A DNA stretch of 5,672 bases from an uncultured Maribacter sp. (GTDB taxonomy: Bacteria; Bacteroidota; Bacteroidia; Flavobacteriales; Flavobacteriaceae), in assembly GCA_905479535.1 (NCBI GenBank), contig CAJQMW010000087.1, forward strand, positions 1 to 5,672, written 5' to 3'. A program made the position numbers and the translations under genes. Positions 1-5,672 of the stretch are shown here, one piece after another (the stretch's first letter is position 1; the number at the start of each line of letters is the position of its first letter). The notes beneath the pieces were generated by a model. It did not search any database and was not told the DNA's origin. It saw only the letters and a list, made by a program, of their open reading frames with translations.

Positions 1-2088
1 TGCAAAGAAGAATCAAAACAGACAGCAGACGATAATTTCGCCCATACCAATGCGCTTATTAACGAAACAAGTCCCTATTTGCTACAGCACGCGCATAATC
101 CCGTAAATTGGAGACCTTGGGGCCAAGAAGCCCTAGAAGAAGCAAAAGAGAAGAACAAACTGGTGTTGGTGAGCATCGGGTATTCGTCCTGCCATTGGTG
201 CCATGTCATGGAAGAAGAAACCTTTGAAAATGATTCCATTGCTAAATTGATGAACGAAAATTTCATTAATATTAAAGTGGACCGTGAGGAACGGCCAGAT
301 GTTGATCAAGTATACATGACGGCGGTTCAATTGATGAAGGGAACTGGAGGTTGGCCTTTGAACGTTATTGCCCTTCCCAATGGAAAACCTCTTTACGGGG
401 GCACCTATCATACTAAAAATCAATGGCAGAAAGTACTTACAGAAATTAGTAGACTGTACAGAGAAAATCCAGAGAAAGCTGCGGAATATTCGGATATGGT
501 AGCCCAAGGTATACAGGAAGCGAACCTGATAATGCCTTCTGGTGATTTTGAACTCTTGGATAAAGAAGCGCTGACCCAAAGTGTTGAAAAATGGAAGTCT
601 ACATGGGATACCAATTGGGGAGGCGATACACGGGACGAAAAGTTTATGTTGCCCGTAAATCTAGATTTTTTACTGGATTACGCTCTGTTGACCAACGACA
701 AGGAAGTGCTGAACCATGTAGAACGCACCTTGGATAAGATTGCCCTTGGCGGCATTTATGACCATATTGGTGGTGGATTCTATAGGTACAGTACAGATCC
801 ACAGTGGAAAGTACCGCATTTCGAAAAAATGTTATACGATAACGCACAGGCGTTAAGTCTTTACTCCAAGGCCTTTAAGGTGTTTAAAAAAGAAGCTTAC
901 AAAGATATTGTGTTGGGTACCATTGCATTTTTGGAACGGGAGATGAAGGCGAAGGATGGTGGCTACTTTGCAGCGTTGGATGCCGATAGCGAAGGGGAAG
1001 AAGGTAAATACTATGTTTGGACCAAAGAAGAACTTGAGCAGGTCTTAGGAAACGATTTTGAGCTATTTTCAGAATATTTCAATATTGAGGAAAATAGGGT
1101 TTGGGAAAACAATACTTATGTACTGCACAGGTTGATTGATGATAGTGCATTCCTATCGGAAAATGCTATTAGCTCAGCCGATTTGAAGGACTCTAAAAAT
1201 AGATGGCAACAAAAATTATTGGCAGCAAGATCAAAAAGAACCCGACCACGCACCGATGATAAAATCATTACTTCTTGGAACGCTTTATTGATCAGTGGAT
1301 ATGTAGATGCCTATGGGGCGTTTGGAAACCCAAAGTTTCTAAAAAACGCTGAAGAACTCATGAAGCATATCCAAGCTAATAGTTATAAAGGGAATCAGTT
1401 GGGGCATTCCTATAAAAAAGGGAGCAAACATATTGCTGCCTTTTTAGAGGATTACACCTTTTTAGCAAATGCTGCACTAGGCCTTTATAGCATTTCCATG
1501 AACCCTGAATATTTGAGGTTAGGTCAACGTCTTACGGAAACCGCCGAAAAGAAATTCAATGATGAAGCTTCGGGCATGTATACCTATAACCAAGGTAACG
1601 AGCTTATTTCCAAACTCATTAAAACCGATGACGGTGTCATCCCCTCGCCAAACTCCGTAATGGCCAATAATCTTTTCCAGTTGGGCCATATCTATTATGA
1701 ACCAGCGGATATCACCAAATCAAAAGAAATGTTATCCGCTATGGTAGCATTGCTTAAGGAAGATGCTTACGCCTATGCCAATTGGGGAAAGCTATTATCT
1801 CACGTGGTTTATCCCTATTATGAGGTGGCCATTGTTGGAAATAATGCAGAAAAAATACTTTTGGAACTAGGAGAAAAAAATGTTCCAAATATTCTATTGG
1901 TAGGTAGCACTTCTCGCAGTGATGTTGCGCTTTTTGAAGACCGGTTTTTTGAAGATGACACCTTTATATATGTCTGCAAAGACAACGCTTGCAAGTTACC
2001 GGTAAAAACAGTAAATGAAGCTTTGGAGCTTTTACGACCTAATAAAGCAGAAAGTTTAAGCCCTTTTGGGTTGAACAATTTGAAGTAA
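1..2088 (+). CDS. DUF255 / YyaL / SPATA20-family thioredoxin-domain protein, probable lipoprotein, 5' end cut by window edge
   Basis: The reading frame is open from base 1 to the TAA at 2086-2088, giving 695 visible residues, close to full length for the family (YyaL-type proteins are about 690). The start lies off the window. The TTG at 79 is not the start, because family-typical sequence (LINETSPYLLQHAHNPVNW) already runs through it. A thioredoxin-like domain comes first, with the CHWC redox motif at residues 64-67 and the probable cis-proline in GGWP (P119). The usual longer GGTYFP loop after it is shortened to GGTYHTKNQW. An alpha/alpha-barrel-like region follows, with family signatures DHIGGGFYRY (about 254-263), PHFEKMLYDNAQ (272-283), DADSEGEEGKYYVW (about 327-340), SWNALL (about 425-430) and the C-terminal CKDNACKLPV (about 659-668). 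The first visible residues, CKEESKQ, resemble a lipoprotein just after its lipobox. The family's reaction is not established. Identity is secure; role and lipidation are inferred. Confidence 0.93.
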   Translation, partial: CKEESKQTADDNFAHTNALINETSPYLLQHAHNPVNWRPWGQEALEEAKEKNKLVLVSIGYSSCHWCHVMEEETFENDSIAKLMNENFINIKVDREERPDVDQVYMTAVQLMKGTGGWPLNVIALPNGKPLYGGTYHTKNQWQKVLTEISRLYRENPEKAAEYSDMVAQGIQEANLIMPSGDFELLDKEALTQSVEKWKSTWDTNWGGDTRDEKFMLPVNLDFLLDYALLTNDKEVLNHVERTLDKIALGGIYDHIGGGFYRYSTDPQWKVPHFEKMLYDNAQALSLYSKAFKVFKKEAYKDIVLGTIAFLEREMKAKDGGYFAALDADSEGEEGKYYVWTKEELEQVLGNDFELFSEYFNIEENRVWENNTYVLHRLIDDSAFLSENAISSADLKDSKNRWQQKLLAARSKRTRPRTDDKIITSWNALLISGYVDAYGAFGNPKFLKNAEELMKHIQANSYKGNQLGHSYKKGSKHIAAFLEDYTFLANAALGLYSISMNPEYLRLGQRLTETAEKKFNDEASGMYTYNQGNELISKLIKTDDGVIPSPNSVMANNLFQLGHIYYEPADITKSKEMLSAMVALLKEDAYAYANWGKLLSHVVYPYYEVAIVGNNAEKILLELGEKNVPNILLVGSTSRSDVALFEDRFFEDDTFIYVCKDNACKLPVKTVNEALELLRPNKAESLSPFGLNNLK

Positions 2089-2181
2089 TTTCCACTAAGC
2101 AATCACCGTAAGATTAAATAAAAAATTTCTTGAAACTGACTATCCCCAAGGCAAGCCATAGAGGGTATTTCGCCAGTTTCA

Positions 2182-2202
2182 TTTTGGCCAAAGGGGCCAA
2201 AA
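2182..2202. repeat. 8-bp perfect hairpin within the GC-rich island
   Basis: TTTTGGCC and GGCCAAAA flank a 5-base loop AAAGG. The hairpin begins at the base after the preceding 2131-2181 stem ends, so the two could stack coaxially. The upstream segment TTTCGCCA (2168-2175) also pairs with TGGCCAAA (2185-2192) with one mismatch, so an alternative fold exists. Confidence 0.6.
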
Positions 2203-2206
2203 ACCG

Positions 2207-2222
2207 TCCCGCACGTGCGGGA
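2207..2222. repeat. 16-base perfect palindrome TCCCGCACGTGCGGGA
   Basis: The sequence equals its own reverse complement, centred between 2214 and 2215 on CACGTG. As DNA it is a two-fold symmetric site that a dimeric protein could bind. As RNA it would need a 4-base or larger loop, leaving a stem of about 6 bp. It sits in the middle of the GC-rich island, far from any start codon, so an operator role is not supported by position. Confidence 0.65.
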
Positions 2223-2321
2223 TTATATTTTGCCTCACCCGCAACTACGAAAATGCAGTTCCGACCTTGTGCATTCCTCTCGCCACGATCGTCGGATGCA
2301 AGAGTAGAGGTAAATCGGAAA

Positions 2322-2344
2322 CCCCGGAGGCAGAGCCGTCGGGG
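2322..2344. repeat. GC-rich hairpin closing the island
   Basis: CCCCG (2322-2326) pairs with CGGGG (2340-2344), and GGC (2329-2331) pairs with GCC (2335-2337) around an AGA loop. Between the two stems are a possible G-U pair and one A/G mismatch. It looks like a slightly decayed copy of a perfect CCCCGAGGC-type stem. An AT-rich tail (GAATTATTTAG) follows, so on the plus strand it could act as a weak terminator, though it lacks a proper T-tract. Confidence 0.5.
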
Positions 2345-2491
2345 AATTATTTAGATTAAATGTTAGAAATAGGAGCTACTTTTCATTTTGACTATATTTG
2401 ATTTCACCATTTACAACTCATGTTTTCATATCTAACCCTCGCCTTACCACAGGACAAAGAAATTTTGACCTTTTATTCTTTTTTCCAAAAG

Positions 2492-2552
2492 TAAGAATAG
2501 AGTTGAACCGCTATTTAAAGGTCATTAGACCATAGTGGTTGAGTATTCCTTA
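2492..2552. repeat. long imperfect hairpin in AT-rich intergenic DNA
   Basis: Three collinear stems can form. TAAGAATA (2492-2499) pairs with TATTCCTTA (2544-2552) with one bulged C. AACCGCTAT (2506-2514) pairs with ATAGTGGTT (2532-2540) with a single G-U. GGTC (2520-2523) pairs with GACC (2528-2531) around an ATTA loop. The outer arm can instead pair with TATTCTT at 2474-2480. No T-tract follows on either strand, so it is not a standard terminator. Function unknown. Confidence 0.4.
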
Positions 2553-2592
2553 AGATATAAAGATTTCCTTATTCTTGACTTGATTATTATTG

Positions 2593-2626
2593 AAAAAAAA
2601 AGCATCAGCCCTTGAGGAACTGATGC
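2593..2626 (-). terminator. rho-independent terminator of the tkt-fsa operon
   Basis: Read on the minus strand, a 7-bp perfect stem GCATCAG/CTGATGC (2620-2626 with 2602-2608) with an 11-base loop is followed directly by nine T (the nine A at 2593-2601 on the plus strand). It starts 25 bases after the transaldolase stop codon. Read the other way it is followed by CTTAATTTTA, so it could also weakly stop plus-strand read-through from the DUF255 gene. Confidence 0.9.
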
Positions 2627-2650
2627 ATCTTAATTTTATGCTATTCGAAT

Positions 2651-3304
2651 TTAATTTCCTTTTTTGTAGTCTGCCAAGAATTTCTCCAAGCCACTATCCG
2701 TAAGTGGATGCTTTAAAAGTCCTTTGATGGCGCTTAAAGGTCCGGTCATGACATCGGCACCTAGTTTTGCACAATCTATGACATGCATTACGTGACGTAC
2801 GGATGCCGCCAGTATTTCGGTTTCGAATCCGTAGTTATCGTAAATCAGTCTAATATCGGCAATAAGACCTAGTCCATCTGTCGAAATATCATCCAACCTT
2901 CCTATAAAAGGAGATACGTACGTTGCTCCCGCTTTTGCTGCCAGCAAAGCCTGACCAGCTGAAAAGACCAAGGTCACATTCGTTTTTATCCCCTTGTCCG
3001 AAAAATACTTGCATGCCTTTACACCATCTGCAATCATCGGAAGTTTTACCACAATTTGCGGGTTTAGGGCGGCTAATTTCTCCCCTTCTTTGACCATACC
3101 GTCAAAATCCGTAGAAATTACCTCGGCACTTACATGGCCGTCGACTACCCCACAAATTTTCTTGTAGTGGTCCATTATATTGTCCGTTCCGGTAATCCCT
3201 TCTTTTGCCATTAAGGAAGGATTGGTAGTAACACCATCCAAAACACCCATATCCTGGGCTTCCTTAATCTCATCTATATCTGCTGTATCTATAAAAAATT
3301 TCAT
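2651..3304 (-). CDS. fsa: small (FSA/TalC-type) transaldolase
   Basis: This 217-residue single-domain class I aldolase has the usual length for the transaldolase/fructose-6-phosphate-aldolase family and starts at the only sensible ATG (MKFFIDTADIDEIKEA). The protein is a cytosolic TIM barrel. Visible active-site residues are D6, N28 in VTTNPS, the Schiff-base lysine K87 in VVKLPM, T111 in TNVTLVFS and S168 in AASVR, all aligning with E. coli FSA. Two positions separate the subfamilies: E61 stands where E. coli FSA has Gln59, and F133 (SPFIGR) where FSA has Tyr131. Both are the transaldolase state, so the likely reaction is dihydroxyacetone transfer between sedoheptulose-7-phosphate and glyceraldehyde-3-phosphate. 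Databases often name such proteins fructose-6-phosphate aldolase. It lies 16 bases after transketolase in the same operon and precedes a strong terminator. Family is certain; transaldolase over aldolase activity is inferred. Confidence 0.95.
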   Translation of the reverse strand: MKFFIDTADIDEIKEAQDMGVLDGVTTNPSLMAKEGITGTDNIMDHYKKICGVVDGHVSAEVISTDFDGMVKEGEKLAALNPQIVVKLPMIADGVKACKYFSDKGIKTNVTLVFSAGQALLAAKAGATYVSPFIGRLDDISTDGLGLIADIRLIYDNYGFETEILAASVRHVMHVIDCAKLGADVMTGPLSAIKGLLKHPLTDSGLEKFLADYKKGN

Positions 3305-3320
3305 ATGCTCTGTTTTTAGT

Positions 3321-5351
3321 TTAATTTAAAAAATCCATTACTTGCTGGTAGACCTGCTCTCCGGTAAATCCGAATTTCTCGTCCAAGACCGTTGCGGGGG
3401 CCGAATACCCAAAATGCTCCAACCCAAATACCTTTCCGTTAGGCCCGGCCAAGCCTTCTAAATTTACCGGTAATCCGGCGGTAAGACCAAAAATAGGTTT
3501 ATCCTGCGGGATTATCTTATGCTGGTATTCCTTGGACTGTTGTCTGAAAATACCTTCTGACGGGATGGAGGCAATATTTACCTTAAGCCCCTCCTTTTCC
3601 TTTAATAACTCCGCTGCAGCCACCAAGGTAGAAACCTCCGAGCCATTGGCGATAAGTACCACGTCCGGATTCGCAACTTCGTGTACCAAATAGCCTCCCT
3701 TTTCCGCTCCTAAAGCGATCTCGTACCTGGAACCACCTTCAGCCGGCACGTCTTTAATACCCTGTCTGGATAAAATTAACCCCGTTGGTGTTTTGTTGTT
3801 TTCCATCGCCATCTTCCAAGCTACATTTGTTTCTATGGAATCGGCTGGGCGCAGTGCTACGAAACTCTGCTCGTGACTATGGTTCTGTAGTTTTTCCAGC
3901 AGACGAATCTGTGCCTCTTGTTCAATAGGTTGATGCGTGGGTCCGTCCTCTCCCACCCTAAAGGCATCGTGGGTCCACACAAATTTCACGGGAAGCTGTT
4001 GAATACAGCTTAACCTAATCGCAGGTTTCATATAATCGGAGAACACAAAGAATGTGGCCACCACAGGTATTACACCTCCGTGAAGGGCAATACCGTTAGC
4101 TATCGCCGCCATGGTCAATTCTGCCACCCCAGCTTGTAAAAAAGCACCGGAAAAATCGCCCTTCTGAAGTATCGATGTCTTTTTCAGGAATCCATCGGTT
4201 TTATCGCTATTGGATAAATCCGCAGACGATACGATCATGTTCCCTACATTCTCTGCCAAATAACTCAATACGTTAGATGATGCAGCCCGTGTCGCTTGAT
4301 TTTCACTTTGCGCTATGGAGCTAAAATCCAACTTTGATAGTTTGCCATCCAAGAAATTATCCAATTTTTGGGACAATGCTTCATTAGTTGTTCTCCATGC
4401 ACTGATTTCCTCTTTTCTCTTGGCCGCGGTTTTCTTTTTACCATCAACGATCTCCTTATAGAAGTTGGTGACTTTCTCATATACATCGAAAGGATTATCA
4501 ATATCGGCACCCAAATGTTCCATGGTTTTCCCGTAATCCGCACCAGTATCCCCGATCGGTTTTCCGTGCAGTTCCGTATATCCCTCATACTTGCTGCCAT
4601 CAGCGGCAACAGCTCCTTTACCCATAATCGTCTCACCGATTATTAAGGTTGGTTTATCCTTTTCCGCATTAGCATCGGTAAGTGCCTTTCTAATCTGTTC
4701 GTGGTCATGACCGTCTATGGTGACGACCTTCCAGCCCCATGCCTCGTATTTTTTTGCCGTATCCTCAGAGGTAACCTCATCGGTCTTTGATGATAGCTGC
4801 ACATCATTGGAATCATAGAACATAATAAAATTATTGAGCCCTAAATGTCCCGCAATCCGTCCCGCACCTTGGGAGATTTCCTCTTGAACCCCACCGTCGG
4901 ATATAAAGCCGTAGACTTTATGGTTCATCCAGTTCCCAAAACGGGCCTGTAAGAACTTTGCGGCAATTGCCGCTCCCACGCCCATAGTATGGCCTTGTCC
5001 CAAAGGACCTGAGGTATTCTCAATACCCCTCGCCACATCTACTTCCGGATGACCGGGAGTCACTGAACCCCATTGCCTGAAATTGGCAATATCATCCTTT
5101 TTGAAATTCCCGAGCAGATAGTATTGGGCGTACATCAGTGAAGACAAGTGCCCTGCATCCATAAAGAAACGGTCACGAAACGGCCAGTGCATGTCCGAGG
5201 GGTCGTAATTGAAGAACTCGGAATATAAAATATGCATATAATCCGCCCCTCCCATGGGTCCGCCCGGATGTCCTGACTGTGCTTTCTCTACCATTGCGAT
5301 GGCCAATGCCCTAATATTGTCGGCCGCTAACTGATCTAACTCTTTATTCAT
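3321..5351 (-). CDS. tkt: transketolase, single-chain
   Basis: This thiamine-diphosphate enzyme moves two-carbon ketol units between sugar phosphates in the non-oxidative pentose phosphate pathway, in the cytosol. From the chosen ATG it has 676 residues, a normal length, with pyrophosphate-binding, pyrimidine-binding and C-terminal domains in order. Visible residues include H28 (SGHPGGP), H68 (AGHLSS), H101 (TPGHPE), GPLGQG (115-120), D152-G153 and N182 of the cofactor motif, H262 (LHGKPIG), R355, catalytic E411, H461 (THD), D469 and H473 (GEDGPTHQP) and R529 (SRQG). The cofactor motif reads SDGG and not the textbook GDGC. The frame extends to a TTG at 5414, but the ATG at 5349-5351 gives the family-like start MNKELDQLAADNIRALA, and the extra 21 residues would overlap the probable promoter. 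The leader before the ATG is A-rich without a clear Shine-Dalgarno site. It is first in an operon with the transaldolase. Confidence 0.97.
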   Translation of the reverse strand: MNKELDQLAADNIRALAIAMVEKAQSGHPGGPMGGADYMHILYSEFFNYDPSDMHWPFRDRFFMDAGHLSSLMYAQYYLLGNFKKDDIANFRQWGSVTPGHPEVDVARGIENTSGPLGQGHTMGVGAAIAAKFLQARFGNWMNHKVYGFISDGGVQEEISQGAGRIAGHLGLNNFIMFYDSNDVQLSSKTDEVTSEDTAKKYEAWGWKVVTIDGHDHEQIRKALTDANAEKDKPTLIIGETIMGKGAVAADGSKYEGYTELHGKPIGDTGADYGKTMEHLGADIDNPFDVYEKVTNFYKEIVDGKKKTAAKRKEEISAWRTTNEALSQKLDNFLDGKLSKLDFSSIAQSENQATRAASSNVLSYLAENVGNMIVSSADLSNSDKTDGFLKKTSILQKGDFSGAFLQAGVAELTMAAIANGIALHGGVIPVVATFFVFSDYMKPAIRLSCIQQLPVKFVWTHDAFRVGEDGPTHQPIEQEAQIRLLEKLQNHSHEQSFVALRPADSIETNVAWKMAMENNKTPTGLILSRQGIKDVPAEGGSRYEIALGAEKGGYLVHEVANPDVVLIANGSEVSTLVAAAELLKEKEGLKVNIASIPSEGIFRQQSKEYQHKIIPQDKPIFGLTAGLPVNLEGLAGPNGKVFGLEHFGYSAPATVLDEKFGFTGEQVYQQVMDFLN

Positions 5352-5411
5352 TGATTCTTGTTGATTTTTAGGTGAAGGTTTTACTTGTAGTGTTACATTA
5401 ATCGTTGTCCT

Positions 5412-5419
5412 CAAAGATA
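5412..5419 (-). promoter_or_regulatory. probable -7 box of the tkt-fsa promoter
   Basis: On the minus strand the bases read TATCTTTG, an exact match to the TAnnTTTG -7 element of Bacteroidota housekeeping promoters. It lies about 60 bases upstream of the transketolase ATG, predicting a leader of roughly 55 bases. The expected -33 TTG is missing. About 19 bases upstream there is only a T-rich stretch (TTTTTA), so the match rests on one box plus position. It supports the ATG at 5351 over the TTG at 5414, which falls inside the box. Confidence 0.5.
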
Positions 5420-5607
5420 CCGGATTTCTAACGCTATTAAAAATTAAGAATCAATACCATCGGCATAAGGCTTGGTTCTTTAAGGAATATAATCAAGTTA
5501 GCTTGAATGATTATGGATAGAAGGGTTTGTCGAGCAAATTGAAACCCAATATCTAGGTAACTGCAAAGGCTAGAGGAACCTCAAAAAGCTTGGCCCAATA
5601 AGGAAAT

Positions 5608-5670
5608 TTAGAAAGTGTGACTCAAACGAAGCATCATTCCTCTGGGTAGTACAGGAACTACTACAAAACT
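5608..5670 (-). CDS. possible C-terminal tail of an outer-membrane beta-barrel protein, cut by right edge
   Basis: On the minus strand a frame open at the right edge gives 20 residues, SFVVVPVLPRGMMLRLSHTF, then TAA at 5608-5610. A proline/arginine turn followed by an alternating strand ending in phenylalanine is the usual last beta-strand and BAM signal of outer-membrane barrels, including TonB-dependent receptors. If real, the gene lies upstream of transketolase on the same strand, about 256 bases away. Twenty open codons could occur by chance, and another minus-strand frame is also open here, so this is tentative. Confidence 0.3.
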   Translation of the reverse strand, partial: SFVVVPVLPRGMMLRLSHTF

Positions 5671-5672
5671 CG

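Larger units (their letters stand above)
2131..2344. repeat. GC-rich island of adjacent inverted repeats (possible dispersed repeat or structured RNA element)
   Basis: By hand count the island is about 116/214 G+C (54%), against about 60/200 (30%) in 2401-2600. Exact inverted repeats sit side by side. TGAAACTG (2131-2138) pairs with CAGTTTCA (2174-2181). TTTTGGCC (2182-2189) pairs with GGCCAAAA (2195-2202). A 16-base palindrome lies at 2207-2222. TTCCGA (2259-2264) pairs with TCGGAA (2315-2320) and encloses CCTCT (2276-2280) with AGAGG (2306-2310) and the palindrome ACGATCGT (2285-2292). CCCCG..GGC pairs with GCC..CGGGG (2322-2344). The island is non-coding in appearance and lies between convergent genes, the usual refuge of REP-like or miniature elements. 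No terminal direct repeats or transposase were found. Multi-copy status is a guess; the dense pairing is directly visible. Confidence 0.6.
2089..2592. other. convergent intergenic region without a credible gene
   Basis: This 504-base gap lies between the DUF255 stop and the terminator that closes the opposing transaldolase operon. No frame on either strand gives a convincing protein. The longest open stretch (2130-2354, TTG start) runs through inverted repeats and is best read as an accident of the element. The gap has three parts. Positions 2089-2130 are AT-rich with no T-tract terminator for the upstream gene. Positions 2131-2344 are a GC-rich, inverted-repeat-dense island. Positions 2345-2592 are about 30% GC and hold one long imperfect hairpin (2492-2552) and little else. 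Confidence 0.75.

Noticed and set aside
79..81. TTG as start of the DUF255 protein
   Set aside because: The same frame is open to base 1, and the residues before it (LINETSPYL) match the conserved family N-terminus; the real start is off the window.
133..847. Minus-strand open frames antisense to the DUF255 gene (133-579, 420-614, 644-847)
   Set aside because: They are shadows of a strongly supported coding sequence, with no domain resemblance or start context.
2130..2354. 74-codon open frame as a gene
   Set aside because: It has a TTG start with no leader signal, lies wholly across inverted repeats, gives Arg/Pro-rich low-information protein and has no recognisable domain.
2393..2400. TATATTTG on the plus strand as a -7 promoter box
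   Set aside because: It matches TAnnTTTG but has no TTG at the right distance upstream and no gene downstream; such octamers are frequent by chance in AT-rich DNA.
2420..2494. 24-codon ATG frame (MFSYLTLALPQDKEILTF...) on the plus strand
   Set aside because: Very short, no ribosome-binding context, no family resemblance, and it ends inside the 2492-2552 hairpin.
2089..2650. CRISPR array, tRNA or transposase remnants in the intergenic region
   Set aside because: No regularly spaced direct repeats, no cloverleaf with acceptor and anticodon arms, and no transposase-like residues in any frame.
4313..4646. Alternative-frame open frames on both strands inside transketolase
   Set aside because: They overlap conserved transketolase sequence in other frames and show no protein family features.
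5523..5547. GGGTTT/AAACCC inverted repeat upstream of transketolase
   Set aside because: A 6-bp stem with a 13-base loop, a competing TTTG/CAAA pairing and no T-tract; too weak to call a terminator or operator.
5572..5671. Second minus-strand frame open at the right edge (EFCSSSCTTQRND...)
   Set aside because: Its composition looks like non-coding translation (Ser/Cys/Phe-rich, no pattern), and it is less natural than the neighbouring frame ending in LRLSHTF.

Overview
The window looks like the chromosome of a marine-type flavobacterium (Bacteroidota, Flavobacteriia). This is an inference from several signs: AT-rich DNA, protein sequences that read like flavobacterial orthologues, starts preceded by A-rich leaders instead of clear Shine-Dalgarno sites, a TAnnTTTG-type -7 box before transketolase, and a CKEE start on what looks like an exported lipoprotein. 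Nothing points to a plasmid, prophage or genomic island.

Layout from left to right. Positions 1-2088 (+) hold most of a large DUF255/YyaL-family protein (thioredoxin-like domain plus an alpha/alpha-barrel domain). It is open at the left edge, and its first visible codon is a cysteine that may be the lipidated residue of a lipoprotein. Positions 2089-2592 are a convergent intergenic gap with no credible gene. It is not blank: 2131-2344 is a GC-rich island (about 54% GC by hand count, against about 30% just downstream) packed with adjacent inverted repeats, and 2492-2552 is a second, AT-rich hairpin. A clear rho-independent terminator at 2593-2626 faces the minus-strand genes. Positions 2651-3304 (-) encode a small transaldolase/fructose-6-phosphate-aldolase-family enzyme, and 3321-5351 (-) a complete transketolase, separated by 16 bases. 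The right end (5352-5672) holds the transketolase leader, a probable promoter, and possibly the last 20 codons of an outer-membrane protein gene entering from the right on the minus strand.

Transketolase and the small aldolase form an obvious two-gene operon for the non-oxidative pentose phosphate pathway, transcribed leftwards from about 5410 and ending at the 2593-2626 terminator. The aldolase carries the residues expected of a true transaldolase (Glu61, Phe133) and not those of E. coli FSA, which fits its pairing with transketolase. The DUF255 gene is convergent and probably unrelated in function.

Most of the window is ordinary core metabolism. The least explained part is the structured island at 2131-2344. 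It looks like a dispersed repeat or structured RNA element, but copy number cannot be judged from one window.
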